From Vallitalea okinawensis (lineage in GTDB: Bacteria > Bacillota > Clostridia > Lachnospirales > PQDH01): 64,000 bases of DNA. Under the pieces are notes generated by a model. It searched no databases. It was not told the DNA's origin and saw only the letters and a list, made by a program, of their open reading frames with translations. Location of the stretch: NCBI RefSeq assembly GCF_002964605.1, contig NZ_PQDH01000001.1, forward strand, positions 496,001 to 560,000, given 5' to 3'. This document shows, piece after piece, positions 55,098-64,000 of the stretch. The translations under genes and the position numbers were made by a program. Every line of letters begins with the position of its first letter. Position 1 is the first letter of the stretch.

Positions 55098-56306
55098 ATG
55101 TCAACTTATGTAATTAATACAATGTGGGTTTTATTAGCTAGTATTCTGGTTTTTTTGATGCATGCTGGTTTTGCCATGGTAGAAGTAGGATTTACTCAAT
55201 CTAAAAATGCTGTCAACATTATTATGAAGAACTTTACCACCGTATCCATCGGCGTCATTTGCTATTTTTTAATAGGATTTGGACTCATGTATGGAGAAGA
55301 TACTCTTGGATTTGTAGGTACCAATTATTTTATGCTAATGGATACACCTGATGAAGTGGCTGGTATATCATTTTATGCCTTCTTCTTATTCCAGGCCATA
55401 TTTGCAGCTACTTGCGCAACCATCGTTTCAGGTGCTGTTGCAGAAAGAACGAAATTCACCTCCTATATGCTTTTTTGCATAGTAGCTACAACGCTAATCT
55501 ATCCCCTAATCGGTCACTGGATTTGGGGTGGTGGATTTCTATCCAATCTAGGGTTTAGAGATTTTGCTGGCGGCACCGCTGTTCATGGTGTCGGAGGTAT
55601 CTGTGCATTGATCGGTGCTAAAATGGTTGGTCCAAGGCAAGGAAAATATAAAAACGGTAAAGTCAAGGCTATTCCTGGTCATAACATACCATTAGGCGCA
55701 TTAGGTGTTCTTATTCTTTGGTTTGGTTGGTTTGGATTCAATCCAGGAAGTACTCTTGATATTACTTCATCAGAAACGATCCATGCCGCTATAACCACAT
55801 TACTTTCTGGCGCTGCAGCAACGTTAGCTACGCTTTGTTTTTCCATTCTTCGCTACAAATTACCTGATGCTGCTCTTACATTAAACGGTGCTCTAGCCGG
55901 TCTTGTAGGTATCACTGCTGGAGCCAATATGGTAAGTTTCGGTGCCTCTATTGCTATTGGTATAATAAGTGCACTATTAATGGTTGTTTCTGTAGAGTTA
56001 CTGGATCGGAAATTCCACATCGATGATCCCGTAGGAGCAATATCTGTCCATGGTGTTTGTGGAAGTTTTGGAACAATAGCTATCGGTCTCTTTGCAAAAG
56101 ATGGTGGACTACTATTGGGTTTTGGACCAGGGTTGCTTCTTACTCAAGGAATTGGCACACTGATAGCATTAGCCTCAGCCGGTTTTCTAGCTTGGCTAAC
56201 CTTTAGCATTATCAAGAAAACCATTGGTCTAAGAGTTGCAGGTGATACAGAAGCTGATGGCTTGGATGCAATAGAACATGGTATCTCTGCCTATTTAAAT
56301 CTATAA
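55098..56306 (+). CDS. amtB: Ammonium transporter
   Basis: This 402-residue membrane protein has about eleven helices and belongs to the Amt/Rh channel family for ammonium uptake. The two pore histidines are in GGTAVHGVGGICALIG (near 162) and DDPVGAISVHGVCGSFG (near 311). The N-terminal WVLLASILVFLMHAGFAMVE and the FNPGSTLD stretch are typical. AGGAGTGATGTT precedes the ATG. It is followed after 18 bases by the PII gene, so both are one unit, and glnK should block the channel when nitrogen is plentiful. Confidence 0.97.
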   Translation: MSTYVINTMWVLLASILVFLMHAGFAMVEVGFTQSKNAVNIIMKNFTTVSIGVICYFLIGFGLMYGEDTLGFVGTNYFMLMDTPDEVAGISFYAFFLFQAIFAATCATIVSGAVAERTKFTSYMLFCIVATTLIYPLIGHWIWGGGFLSNLGFRDFAGGTAVHGVGGICALIGAKMVGPRQGKYKNGKVKAIPGHNIPLGALGVLILWFGWFGFNPGSTLDITSSETIHAAITTLLSGAAATLATLCFSILRYKLPDAALTLNGALAGLVGITAGANMVSFGASIAIGIISALLMVVSVELLDRKFHIDDPVGAISVHGVCGSFGTIAIGLFAKDGGLLLGFGPGLLLTQGIGTLIALASAGFLAWLTFSIIKKTIGLRVAGDTEADGLDAIEHGISAYLNL

Positions 56307-56324
56307 TCTGAGGAGGATTTAATT

Positions 56325-56672
56325 ATGGATACATTGACTAAAATAGATATTATTACACGCCCATCTAAATACGATGACTTAAAAGAAGCTCTCAATGAAA
56401 TTGGTATTACAGGTATGACCATTACTCATGTATTAGGTTGTGGCATGCAGAAAGGTATTAAAGAAACCTATAGAGGCATTCCTTTAGAGATTAATCTAAT
56501 TCCAAAAATTAAATTCGAAATTGTAGTCTGTGAAGTTCCAGTTGAGAAAGTAGTTGAGACTGCTCGGAAAGTTCTTTATACCGGTGAAGTTGGTGATGGA
56601 AAAATATTTATCTATCCTGTACAGAATGTGATTAAAATACGTACAGGAGAAGAAGGTGTAAAGGCATTATGA
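56325..56672 (+). CDS. glnK: PII nitrogen regulatory protein (GlnK-type)
   Basis: This 115-residue protein is of the PII family, which senses 2-oxoglutarate, ATP and ADP, and binds AmtB through its T-loop. The T-loop region reads MQKGIKETYRGIPLEINLIPK. In E. coli PII proteins the uridylylated Tyr51 lies two residues before the V(D/N) part; here that position is Leu, though the Tyr of YRG is present. The signature TGEVGDGKIFIYPV (about 83-96) is intact. AGGAGG precedes the ATG. Its link to amtB is clear from order and spacing. Confidence 0.96.
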   Translation: MDTLTKIDIITRPSKYDDLKEALNEIGITGMTITHVLGCGMQKGIKETYRGIPLEINLIPKIKFEIVVCEVPVEKVVETARKVLYTGEVGDGKIFIYPVQNVIKIRTGEEGVKAL

Positions 56673-56681
56673 GAGAAAAGA

Positions 56682-56714
56682 AGAGGAGTATACGATACTC
56701 AAGTACACTCCTCT
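56682..56714. terminator. Hairpin between glnK and the AraC gene
   Basis: AGAGGAGTATAC and GTACACTCCTCT form a stem with one mismatch between the convergent genes. The T tract is weak. Confidence 0.55.
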
Positions 56715-56766
56715 CTTCATATTATTACCAACCTCTTTGATTATTTAAAAGATAAGTATACTTTCC

Positions 56767-57690
56767 CTATACTATGAAGTTAGAAATAGCATCAAGGATC
56801 ACGATTTCATCGGATATCTGATAACCGTGTTCAACTTTATTTTTATGGACTTTTATATTACCTTTTCGATACTCTTTAGGTGTCATACCAACGTGCTTTT
56901 TAAATGTTCTATATAAAAGGGATTCGTTATTGAGACCACACTCATTAGCAATACGTAATATAGTAAAATCAGTGGTCTTTAGTAATTCCTTGGCCTGTTC
57001 AACACGTAATAACGTAATGTATCTTTTTAAAGATATACCTACTCGTTCCTTGAAGAGATGACTAAAACGTGAAGAACTCATATTGGCAAACTTAGCAACC
57101 TCATCTAAAGACAGATTACCTGTGGTATAGGTTTTATCAATATATTTAAGAATATTTTTTACCCAGTCTAAAGTTCGGTCATCAATATATTGTATGTTTT
57201 CACCATCTAAATTAAATTGACGAATAAGTATACCGATAATCTTAAAAAAATAGGATTGAAGATAAAATCCATATCCAGCACGTCTTAGGTGATATTCTCT
57301 ACCCAAATTAGCCATGCATAATCGTAAATTAGCCATGGCTATCTTCTTATGGTCACTTACTTCCAGGGAATTACAATCAAAAGTATAAATATCGTCACTC
57401 TCTTCTCTACGGCATATAGAAGAATCAAACTGTAAGATCATCAAAAGGTTGTGTTGATTAAGATTACCAAAAGCATGTACTTTATAGCTGTTGATCAGGA
57501 ATAAATCACCTTTTTCTAAGGTGCATTGCTTGTCCTCTAGAACCAATTCAATAGAACCATCTAAAACAAAAATAATCTCCACTTCTTTATGCCAATGGTA
57601 GCTGAAATCGTTGATACCGACAAAAAGAGTTTTCATTGGAATACCATCAAAATATTTAACTATTTCATAACTATGTCCAAAATCTTTCAT
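56767..57690 (-). CDS. AraC-family regulator with N-terminal cupin
   Basis: This 307-residue regulator has a cupin-like domain (about 20-100; FSYHWHKEVEIIFVLDG, INSYKVHAF) and two AraC HTH motifs (VAKFANMSSSRFSHLFKER, LYRTFKKHVGMTPKEYRKG), then a tail of about 35 residues. GGTGG precedes its ATG. It starts 29 bases after the GH3 gene stop on the same strand, so it is probably co-transcribed with it and may control the beta-glycosidase genes. Confidence 0.92.
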   Translation of the reverse strand: MKDFGHSYEIVKYFDGIPMKTLFVGINDFSYHWHKEVEIIFVLDGSIELVLEDKQCTLEKGDLFLINSYKVHAFGNLNQHNLLMILQFDSSICRREESDDIYTFDCNSLEVSDHKKIAMANLRLCMANLGREYHLRRAGYGFYLQSYFFKIIGILIRQFNLDGENIQYIDDRTLDWVKNILKYIDKTYTTGNLSLDEVAKFANMSSSRFSHLFKERVGISLKRYITLLRVEQAKELLKTTDFTILRIANECGLNNESLLYRTFKKHVGMTPKEYRKGNIKVHKNKVEHGYQISDEIVILDAISNFIV

Positions 57691-57719
57691 AAAACCACCA
57701 ACTCAATTCTATTTTTCAT

Positions 57720-59753
57720 TTATAGGACAACCTCTTGCATGATTAAATCATCATTAGAAGAGCTATTACCAGTATATACACGTATACTCTTAACTGAGCT
57801 CTCTACGACAAATCCTTCCTGATCCACATCATAGTACGATAGAATCTCTTTAATAGGTATTTTAAAAGTTATTTCTTTGCTGTGTCCACTTCCTAGGGCT
57901 ATCCTTCTAAAAGCCTTCAATGTCTTCTTGGCTCGATGTACTGTGCTTCCAAGGACACCTGTATATACTTGAACAACTTCTACGCCATCTATACCCCCTG
58001 TATTCGTTAAGCGCGTCCTAACTATAACGTCATCTTCTATAGGATCATGCCACACCTGACAATAATCAAACTTAAATGTAGTATAACTTAATCCAAATCC
58101 AAAAGGATAGGCTGCTTCCGTTTTCATTTTATCTATTAACATATATCCATGGTAATAATCATAGGCTACGTTTAAGTGCCTGTTATCAAAAATAGTCATT
58201 TGACCTTCATTTTCAGGTAAGGTAATGGGTAATTTACCTGATGGATTGATATTACCATAAAGAATGTCCGCTAAGGCATTACCACCTTCCATACCAGGAT
58301 ACCAAGCCATTACGATGGACTTAACTCGATCTTCTATTTCTTTAAATATGAAACCACTGCCATATACAACTAAGATAATATGATCATTCACTTCAGATAG
58401 CTCTTTTATAAGACTTTGATCTTTTTCGCTAAGACGAACACTTTCTCTATCACCACCTATAACATCGTAGAATTCACCTTCGTCTTTATAGGTATTTCCA
58501 ACAGCGATGATAACCTTATGAGCTTTCATTGCTCGCTGCTTCATCATTTTTAGTGATTCATCTCTTTCACCAGTGGTAATACTACAACCTTTTGGTACTA
58601 CCCGATTCATGAGACCTTCTTTGAGGGTAATAGCATAAGGTGGTCTTACATAACTACTTCCTCTATCTCCAAGATTGGCTACATCAACCAACTCTCCATA
58701 TACAGCGATATTCTCTCTCTTTGTAATTGGAAGTACTTCATCCTCATTTTTAATAAGAACGATTCCCTTATCAGCTGCCTCCTTAGCCAAAGCTACATGC
58801 TCTAAAGAAACTAGACAATTCGTATCCATTTCTTCTTTACTATAAAAAGAGAGGGTCGTAACTAAAAGACGCTTAACTGCTTCATCAATAGATTCTTTTA
58901 AAACTAAACCTTCATTTATATCCGATTTCAAGCTGTTCTTATAGTACATCGCAACAGGCATTTCTAGATCCAAACCTGCATTAATAGCTTTAGCAGCATC
59001 ATGAATGCCAAATATAAAATCTGACATTATAAAACCTTGGAATCCCCATTGATCTCTCAAAATATCTGTTAACAGTTCCTTGCTCTCACAACAGTACTTG
59101 CCATTAACCTTATTGTATGCTGCCATAACTGATACAGCACCAGCATCTACACAAGCTTTAAAGTGGGGTAAATAGATTTCATGTAACGTACGCTTATCGA
59201 TTAATACATTTACATCTCTTCTCGTATTTTCGATATTATTACATGCAAAGTGTTTTACGCAAGCCATTACATTTTCACTCTGAATACCTTTAACTAAAGA
59301 ACTCCCCATTTTGCTGAGAACATGCATGTCTTCACTATAACTTTCTTGAATCCTTCCACCTCTTAGGTGACGAATAATATTGATGCATACAGCAGCCAAT
59401 AAGTTACCACCATAACTTTTTGCTTCTTTAGCCATAGCTACACCGATACGTCTTTCTAAATCAGGATCAAAACTTGCACCTCTTGCTAAAGTAACTGGAA
59501 AACAGGTGGAACTTCCACAGACCACCCCTCGTGGACCATCAACAAACTTAACAGGTATAAATGACTCTCCAGCTACCTCTCCCGAACAATAAGGCACAGC
59601 ATTATAGAACGACATCTCATCACCTAACTCATATTCTTCCTTGAACTCAAGTGGTGTTAATTTACCACATAATATACGAATCTTTTCTTCAATATTTAAA
59701 CGTGATAGTATACTGGAAGTATACTTTTCTATAATTTGATGAGAATTTTCCAT
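57720..59753 (-). CDS. Glycoside hydrolase family 3
   Basis: This 677-residue enzyme belongs to GH3 (beta-glucosidase, beta-xylosidase and related). The nucleophile Asp is in GFQGFIMSDFIFGIHDAA (near 237), with KHFACNNIENTRRDVN and NKVNGKYCCESKELL as typical motifs. The (alpha/beta)8 domain, the second alpha/beta domain (VYGSGFIFKEI, AWYPGMEGGNALADIL) and a C-terminal fibronectin III-like domain are present. There is no signal peptide, so it acts on oligosaccharides in the cytoplasm. It is followed by the AraC regulator. Sugar specificity is not clear. Confidence 0.94.
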   Translation of the reverse strand: MENSHQIIEKYTSSILSRLNIEEKIRILCGKLTPLEFKEEYELGDEMSFYNAVPYCSGEVAGESFIPVKFVDGPRGVVCGSSTCFPVTLARGASFDPDLERRIGVAMAKEAKSYGGNLLAAVCINIIRHLRGGRIQESYSEDMHVLSKMGSSLVKGIQSENVMACVKHFACNNIENTRRDVNVLIDKRTLHEIYLPHFKACVDAGAVSVMAAYNKVNGKYCCESKELLTDILRDQWGFQGFIMSDFIFGIHDAAKAINAGLDLEMPVAMYYKNSLKSDINEGLVLKESIDEAVKRLLVTTLSFYSKEEMDTNCLVSLEHVALAKEAADKGIVLIKNEDEVLPITKRENIAVYGELVDVANLGDRGSSYVRPPYAITLKEGLMNRVVPKGCSITTGERDESLKMMKQRAMKAHKVIIAVGNTYKDEGEFYDVIGGDRESVRLSEKDQSLIKELSEVNDHIILVVYGSGFIFKEIEDRVKSIVMAWYPGMEGGNALADILYGNINPSGKLPITLPENEGQMTIFDNRHLNVAYDYYHGYMLIDKMKTEAAYPFGFGLSYTTFKFDYCQVWHDPIEDDVIVRTRLTNTGGIDGVEVVQVYTGVLGSTVHRAKKTLKAFRRIALGSGHSKEITFKIPIKEILSYYDVDQEGFVVESSVKSIRVYTGNSSSNDDLIMQEVVL

Positions 59754-59973
59754 ACAATTACTCCCGTCTATTTAAGTCCATTAATCTTTATGATGATTAT
59801 ATCAAATGTTGAATTACCTATCAAAAGTTATGTCAGCATTATTGGATATTTAAAAATCTTTTTTGCTACAATCATAGCATTATTCTTGATAGTATATCTC
59901 TAAAAAACTGCTATTTTCAGTGTACAAAATAGCTTTTTGGATATGTTTGCGCATCAAATTCATTTACATATAT

Positions 59974-60010
59974 AAAAAAGTGCCTCCTTTTCTTAATCTT
60001 AGGGACACTT
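59974..60010 (-). terminator. Terminator after the larger GH3 gene
   Basis: On the minus strand AAGTGTCCCT and AGGAGGCACTT pair with one bulge and one G-U, followed by TTTTTT. Confidence 0.7.
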
Positions 60011-60047
60011 TAGAATGACTCATTTTATTTTATTCAAGCATGATAAG

Positions 60048-62252
60048 TTACAGTGTTATCTCAGTTGTAAGAAGACTGGCTCCATCTGATGATCCACCTG
60101 CATAGAACTTGTACTTACCTTCTTCCAGCTTCCATGTTTTTGATTCTGTATGAAAATATTTTAATTCATCAATATGAACTACTACATCCACTACTTTAAT
60201 TTCACCTGGTTGAAGAATAGTCTTCTCGAATCCTTTAAGAAGTTTCTTTTGACGCTGGATTTTAGAATCTACCATACCTACATATACCTGAACGACTTCA
60301 GCCCCTACTACATCACCTTTATTCGTTAATGTAACTTTAGCTGTTACTGTATCTTCACCTTTAACTAATTCAAACTTATTATATGCAAATGTTGTATAAC
60401 TTAATCCATAACCAAATGGATAAGCAGGTTTATGACCATCTTTCTCAAGTTTGCTATAACCATGGTATAGATCATAAGTAATCTCAGCATCTGAATCACT
60501 GAAATATGGTAAGTGACTCTCGTCAGCAGGAATAGAAAATGGAAGTTTTCCACTAGGATTCACATCACCAAATAAGAGACGCGGTAAAGCATTTCCACCT
60601 TCCATACCTGAATACCAGCTGAACATAATGGCTGGCACTTCTTCATCCCATTCTTTTGTCATGATCATTGAACCACCAACTAAGGATACAACGGTATTCT
60701 TATTGATGTCTCCTATTTCTTTAATCAGTTGAATCTCCGCTGGCTTAAGAGATAGTGAACTTCTATCACCGCCTAAAGACTCACCTGTACCATCATCTGT
60801 ATATGATTCCACTCCTTCTTCATCAGTGCCTTCTGGTGCATTGGCTTTTGCTTGTTCTTTCATTTGCATTAAGAAATCAAGTTTACCCATGTTGGCATAA
60901 CCCATACCCATCAATTGACCAATATCTAAACCAGATAATTCTTCATCTGCTGGAATAACAGACTCCCCTTCATCAAGGCAGTCATTACCAGCAATAATGA
61001 TGACAGCATCCACTTCTTTAGCTACCTCTTTAGCCGCTTCAAGTTCTGTTTCATCATAATGGATAATTTCAACATCTTCGTCAAAGTAGTATTGAAAACC
61101 TTCTAATTGCGTTACAGTGTTGGGTTGAATAATACGACTACTGCCCATATCACCTGTATTGGCTTTAGCAGCTAATTTACCTGCCAAAAGTACTTTCTTG
61201 ACATCTTTACTAAATGGAAGAACATTGTTTTCGTTTTTGATTAATACCATTGATTTCTCTGCTACTTCACGAGCTAAGGCTTTATGCTCGTCACCTGCTA
61301 CCATATCCATTGTGTATTCCATTTTTTCATCAGCTAATTGGAAGACTAAGCCTGTCTCAAGAACTCTAAGAGCTGAAGTATCGATAACCTCTTCAGGTAC
61401 ACGCCCATCTTCAACAGCTTTTAGTAGATTTTGCTGGTAATAGATCGGCATTGGCATCTCAACGTCCATACCTGCTTCTATGGCTTTCTTGGTATCACGA
61501 ATGGCAAAGATAAAATCAGAACTTGTAAAACCTTCGAATCCCCATTGATCACGAAGAATATCTGTTAATAACTCAGGATTTTGTGATGCATACTCACCTC
61601 TGAATTTATTATATGATCCCATTAAAGAAGCGGCACCAGTATCTACAGATTTCTTAAAGTGAGGTAGATATACTTCATGTAATGTACGATCATCGCATTC
61701 TACGTCCACATAGAAGCGTGAGTTTTCAATTTGATTAACAGCATAATGCTTTAAACAAGCCATCACATTGTGATCTTGAACAGCCTCAGTAAGTGCTTTA
61801 CCAAACTCACCAATATGGTATTGATCTTCTCCATAAGTCTCTTGAGCTCTTCCCCATGCAGGATGTCTAAGCAAATTAATACATACACCAGCGAAATAGT
61901 TAGCACCTTGTGCACGGCATTCTTTACCAATAGCATCACCAACTCGGCTTTCTAATTCTCTATCAAAACTTGCCCCACGAGCCATGGATACAGGAAAACA
62001 TGTAGAATTCCCCATAACTACACCACGAGGTCCATCTGAGAAAGCAATTGGATTGATACCAAGACGTTCATTACCATTTGTCTCGATAGGTACAGGATTG
62101 TATCCATTATCATATTTCATTCTATTCTCAATAGTATCCCAGTTACCGTTAAGCAACCAAACTTTCTCTTGTAAAGACATTTTTGCTAATAAATCTTTTG
62201 CCTTTTCTTTAATTTGTTCATCTGTTAATGGACAATTCTTTTTGTTAAACAT
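60048..62252 (-). CDS. Glycoside hydrolase family 3, with an inserted segment
   Basis: This 734-residue GH3 enzyme is a paralogue of the one at 57720-59753. The nucleophile Asp is in GFEGFTSSDFIFAIRDTK. Other motifs are KHYAVNQIENSRFYVD, SWYSGMEGGNALPRLL and AYPFGYGLSYTTFAY. It differs by an insertion of roughly 60 residues, acidic and with Met/Gly-rich parts (LSGLDIGQLMGMGYAN to YTDDGTGESLGGDRSS), in the second domain. ATG at 62252 follows GGAGGTCAATAT; the longer frame from 62300 is unlikely. No signal peptide. It has its own terminator, and its divergent neighbour is the URO-D-fold gene. Confidence 0.94.
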   Translation of the reverse strand: MFNKKNCPLTDEQIKEKAKDLLAKMSLQEKVWLLNGNWDTIENRMKYDNGYNPVPIETNGNERLGINPIAFSDGPRGVVMGNSTCFPVSMARGASFDRELESRVGDAIGKECRAQGANYFAGVCINLLRHPAWGRAQETYGEDQYHIGEFGKALTEAVQDHNVMACLKHYAVNQIENSRFYVDVECDDRTLHEVYLPHFKKSVDTGAASLMGSYNKFRGEYASQNPELLTDILRDQWGFEGFTSSDFIFAIRDTKKAIEAGMDVEMPMPIYYQQNLLKAVEDGRVPEEVIDTSALRVLETGLVFQLADEKMEYTMDMVAGDEHKALAREVAEKSMVLIKNENNVLPFSKDVKKVLLAGKLAAKANTGDMGSSRIIQPNTVTQLEGFQYYFDEDVEIIHYDETELEAAKEVAKEVDAVIIIAGNDCLDEGESVIPADEELSGLDIGQLMGMGYANMGKLDFLMQMKEQAKANAPEGTDEEGVESYTDDGTGESLGGDRSSLSLKPAEIQLIKEIGDINKNTVVSLVGGSMIMTKEWDEEVPAIMFSWYSGMEGGNALPRLLFGDVNPSGKLPFSIPADESHLPYFSDSDAEITYDLYHGYSKLEKDGHKPAYPFGYGLSYTTFAYNKFELVKGEDTVTAKVTLTNKGDVVGAEVVQVYVGMVDSKIQRQKKLLKGFEKTILQPGEIKVVDVVVHIDELKYFHTESKTWKLEEGKYKFYAGGSSDGASLLTTEITL

Positions 62253-62727
62253 ATATTGACCTCCAAAAATTAATATATGCCTATTGTACATGGCATGCAA
62301 TCTTTCACATAACCCTTATAAAAGCTAGTATTTCTTCACTTTATTATCAATACTCTTAAGGAAGACATAGATTTTATTAGAGGAATATAACAATTTTATA
62401 TTATTATGTAGATTTCGGTTATAATCACTTATAAAACTAGCTATACCTTCTATATGTCTACCAATTAATCCTATGAGAAAATGGTTTAACACTTACTTTT
62501 TACTTATAAAAATAAGAAATTATATATTTTAAAGCAAGTTTTTAAATAAATTATATCTTGATCTAAAAAAATACCACTTTCTTTGAATAATTCACATTAA
62601 AATTAGCAGAAAATTAGTCAAAACTTAGTTTGTAACGATAAGAAAAGATGTACAAAGAATGGTAGACTAATAGTAACAGGAGTACAAAAACTCTTAACTA
62701 AACATTTATTAATAGGAGGTTCCAAAA
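62253..62727. other. Divergent intergenic region between GH3 and URO-D genes
   Basis: These 475 AT-rich bases hold no gene that I can see. They must contain both promoters. I could not find a clear sigmaA match or operator palindrome. Confidence 0.5.
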
Positions 62728-63825
62728 ATGAGATACATATCTGATTGGGATAAAAGAAAAGCTAGACATACAGCATTTTGGCAGCAAGAAATTATTGATC
62801 GGCCAGTCGTTACATTTATGGCTCCAGCAGCCCATATCGATCCAAGAAATTTTGACTCATCTAAATTAGTACCACCTAAAAACGGTAATCCTGAAGATGT
62901 CATGAAGTTCTGGACTGATAGTGAATGGATTTTAAAAAGACATGAATATGAGTGGGAGAACCTTTCTTGGGTTGGCGATAAGATTCCTCAAATTTTCCTA
63001 AACCTAGGACCTAGTGGACATGCTGCATTCTTTAAAGGTGTAACTCATGGTTTTACAGACGATTCAATTTGGTTCCACGGCGAGTATCATGAAAACCCTG
63101 AAGTCATTTTTGATAAAGAAAGCTTTTGGTATAAAAAAACATTAGAAGCTGCTAAGTATTTAGTTGATGAAGCTAAAGGTGAGTTCTTTGTATCCATGCC
63201 AGACTGTGCTGGTAACTTAGATGCTCTTGGTTCTATCCAAGGTAGTGACCGTGTCATGATGGACATGTTCATGGGTGCAGACTATATTCATCCTGCTCTT
63301 GATAAAATCCAAAAAGGATGGGAAAGTATCTATAATGAAATGTATGATATCATCAAAGACAATAATCAAAGTGGTAGTGGTGTAGGTTGGATGCGCTCAT
63401 GGGCACCAGGTAAAAATGGACAACTCCAAGTCGATATGTCTGTAATGTTCTCATCAGACATGTATGAAAAGTATGCCCTTCCTGAGTTGCATAAGCAATG
63501 TGAGTTCTTTGACAACCCAATTTACCATCTTGATGGTGTGGAGCAAATCCGTCACCTTGACCATATCTTATCTGTTGACAAGTTAAAAGCCATTCAATGG
63601 CAAAACGTAGCTGGTCAACCTTCTGTCATTAACTACATGGAAAGCCTTAAGAAGATTCAAACAGCCGGAAAGAGCTTATTACTCTTCTTAAATACACCAG
63701 AAGATATCGAACCGCTGATGGAGAATTTATCATCAAAAGGTCTTCATTTCTTTGTTCCTGTATACACTGGTGAAGAAGATTGTAAACGAATACTTAAGAG
63801 AATTGAAGAGTTAACACACGAATAG
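62728..63825 (+). CDS. URO-D-fold protein lacking the HxC zinc motif
   Basis: This 365-residue protein resembles the uroporphyrinogen decarboxylase / methyltransferase superfamily in its C-terminal half (FSSDMYEKYALPELHKQCEF, IQWQNVAGQPS). Where zinc-dependent methyltransferases have HxC, it reads YHLDGVEQIRH, so the cysteine ligand is missing. It is thus not an ordinary MtaA enzyme and is unlikely to be a true heme-pathway decarboxylase. Similar proteins often occur beside glycoside hydrolase and sugar transport genes in gut and sediment Firmicutes; its reaction is unknown. GGAGG precedes the ATG. It is divergent from the GH3 gene. Confidence 0.75.
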   Translation: MRYISDWDKRKARHTAFWQQEIIDRPVVTFMAPAAHIDPRNFDSSKLVPPKNGNPEDVMKFWTDSEWILKRHEYEWENLSWVGDKIPQIFLNLGPSGHAAFFKGVTHGFTDDSIWFHGEYHENPEVIFDKESFWYKKTLEAAKYLVDEAKGEFFVSMPDCAGNLDALGSIQGSDRVMMDMFMGADYIHPALDKIQKGWESIYNEMYDIIKDNNQSGSGVGWMRSWAPGKNGQLQVDMSVMFSSDMYEKYALPELHKQCEFFDNPIYHLDGVEQIRHLDHILSVDKLKAIQWQNVAGQPSVINYMESLKKIQTAGKSLLLFLNTPEDIEPLMENLSSKGLHFFVPVYTGEEDCKRILKRIEELTHE

Positions 63826-63833
63826 AATGAATT

Positions 63834-63872
63834 GATCAGGGGCATATCTCAGTTGAGATAGCCCTTGATTAC
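63834..63872 (+). terminator. Hairpin after the URO-D gene
   Basis: ATCAGGGGCATATCTCA and TGAGATAGCCCTTGAT pair over most positions around a two-base loop, directly past the gene. The T tract is weak. Confidence 0.55.
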
Positions 63873-64000
63873 TATTAAAATGTAATCTATAGTTCATGAA
63901 GAAGAATCACATAAATAGTAGCAAAATAATGCACTACCTTCCCTCTACTTTAAAAGGGAAGGCAGGGTAGAATTTAGGATACATTTTGTAGCTTTTTGCG
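63873..64000. other. Right end of window
   Basis: No gene is visible. CCTTCCC and GGGAAGG (63939-63964) form a hairpin that could end a gene beyond the edge. Confidence 0.4.

Noticed and set aside
62265-62295. TTGCAT-17-TATATT as a promoter of the GH3 gene
   Set aside because: The start of transcription would fall on or after the ribosome binding site, so it is unlikely to be used.

Overview
The window reads as chromosomal DNA of a low-GC, anaerobic, spore-former-type Firmicute (Clostridia, perhaps Lachnospirales/Vallitalea-like; the genus is a guess). The reasons are AT-rich sequence, strong GGAGG ribosome binding sites with frequent TTG/GTG starts, a T-box leader, YesM/YesN-type two-component systems next to sugar ABC transporters, and a very large activator of the 2-hydroxyacyl-CoA dehydratase type. 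I found no rRNA, tRNA, CRISPR array, insertion sequence or phage module. This is mostly ordinary genome with much regulation.

Layout. 1-4496: a sugar-type ABC binding protein cut by the left edge, with its histidine kinase/AraC-type response regulator pair (all minus). 4657-12853: an MFS transporter, a uroporphyrinogen-decarboxylase-fold methyltransferase with an AraC regulator, a hydrolase/membrane protein/TetR operon with twin operators, a malate/lactate dehydrogenase-family enzyme and a serine hydrolase. 12882-19835: DNA and tRNA maintenance, namely recQ, a MerR-methyltransferase fusion, an adaA-alkA-ogt alkylation repair operon and selU. 19891-26371: a flavodoxin pair divergent from its TetR regulator, then a regulator-kinase-ABC exporter-lipoprotein cluster resembling envelope-stress or peptide-antibiotic modules. 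26564-35426: a 48-residue ORF, a PAP2 phosphatase, a 1427-residue ATPase/activator, a CAP-domain lipoprotein, a MarR regulator with a probable ATT start, and another two-component system.

35594-42599: trpB behind a tryptophan T-box leader that seems to carry two termination modules, a NERD protein, and a MoxR/DUF58/transglutaminase operon. 42677-52099: a second kinase-regulator-binding protein-permease-permease cluster, ending in a secreted PIG-L deacetylase fusion; this suggests uptake and deacetylation of an N-acetylated or otherwise decorated glycan. 52314-54774: a flavodoxin-like reductase, a GNAT acetyltransferase and uvsE. 55098-56672: amtB-glnK behind a leader with a terminator and a competing hairpin. 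56767-63825: an AraC regulator, two GH3 glycosidases and a second URO-D-fold protein.

The main themes are glycan sensing, uptake and hydrolysis (two YesMN-linked ABC systems, two GH3 enzymes, one PIG-L enzyme), repair of alkylation and UV damage, and transcription attenuation. The most notable observations are the two-module T-box leader of trpB, the antitermination-type leader of amtB-glnK, the MarR gene with no standard start codon, the paired dyad operators at two TetR-controlled promoters, and the MerR-methyltransferase fusion. No single clearly undescribed system stands out.
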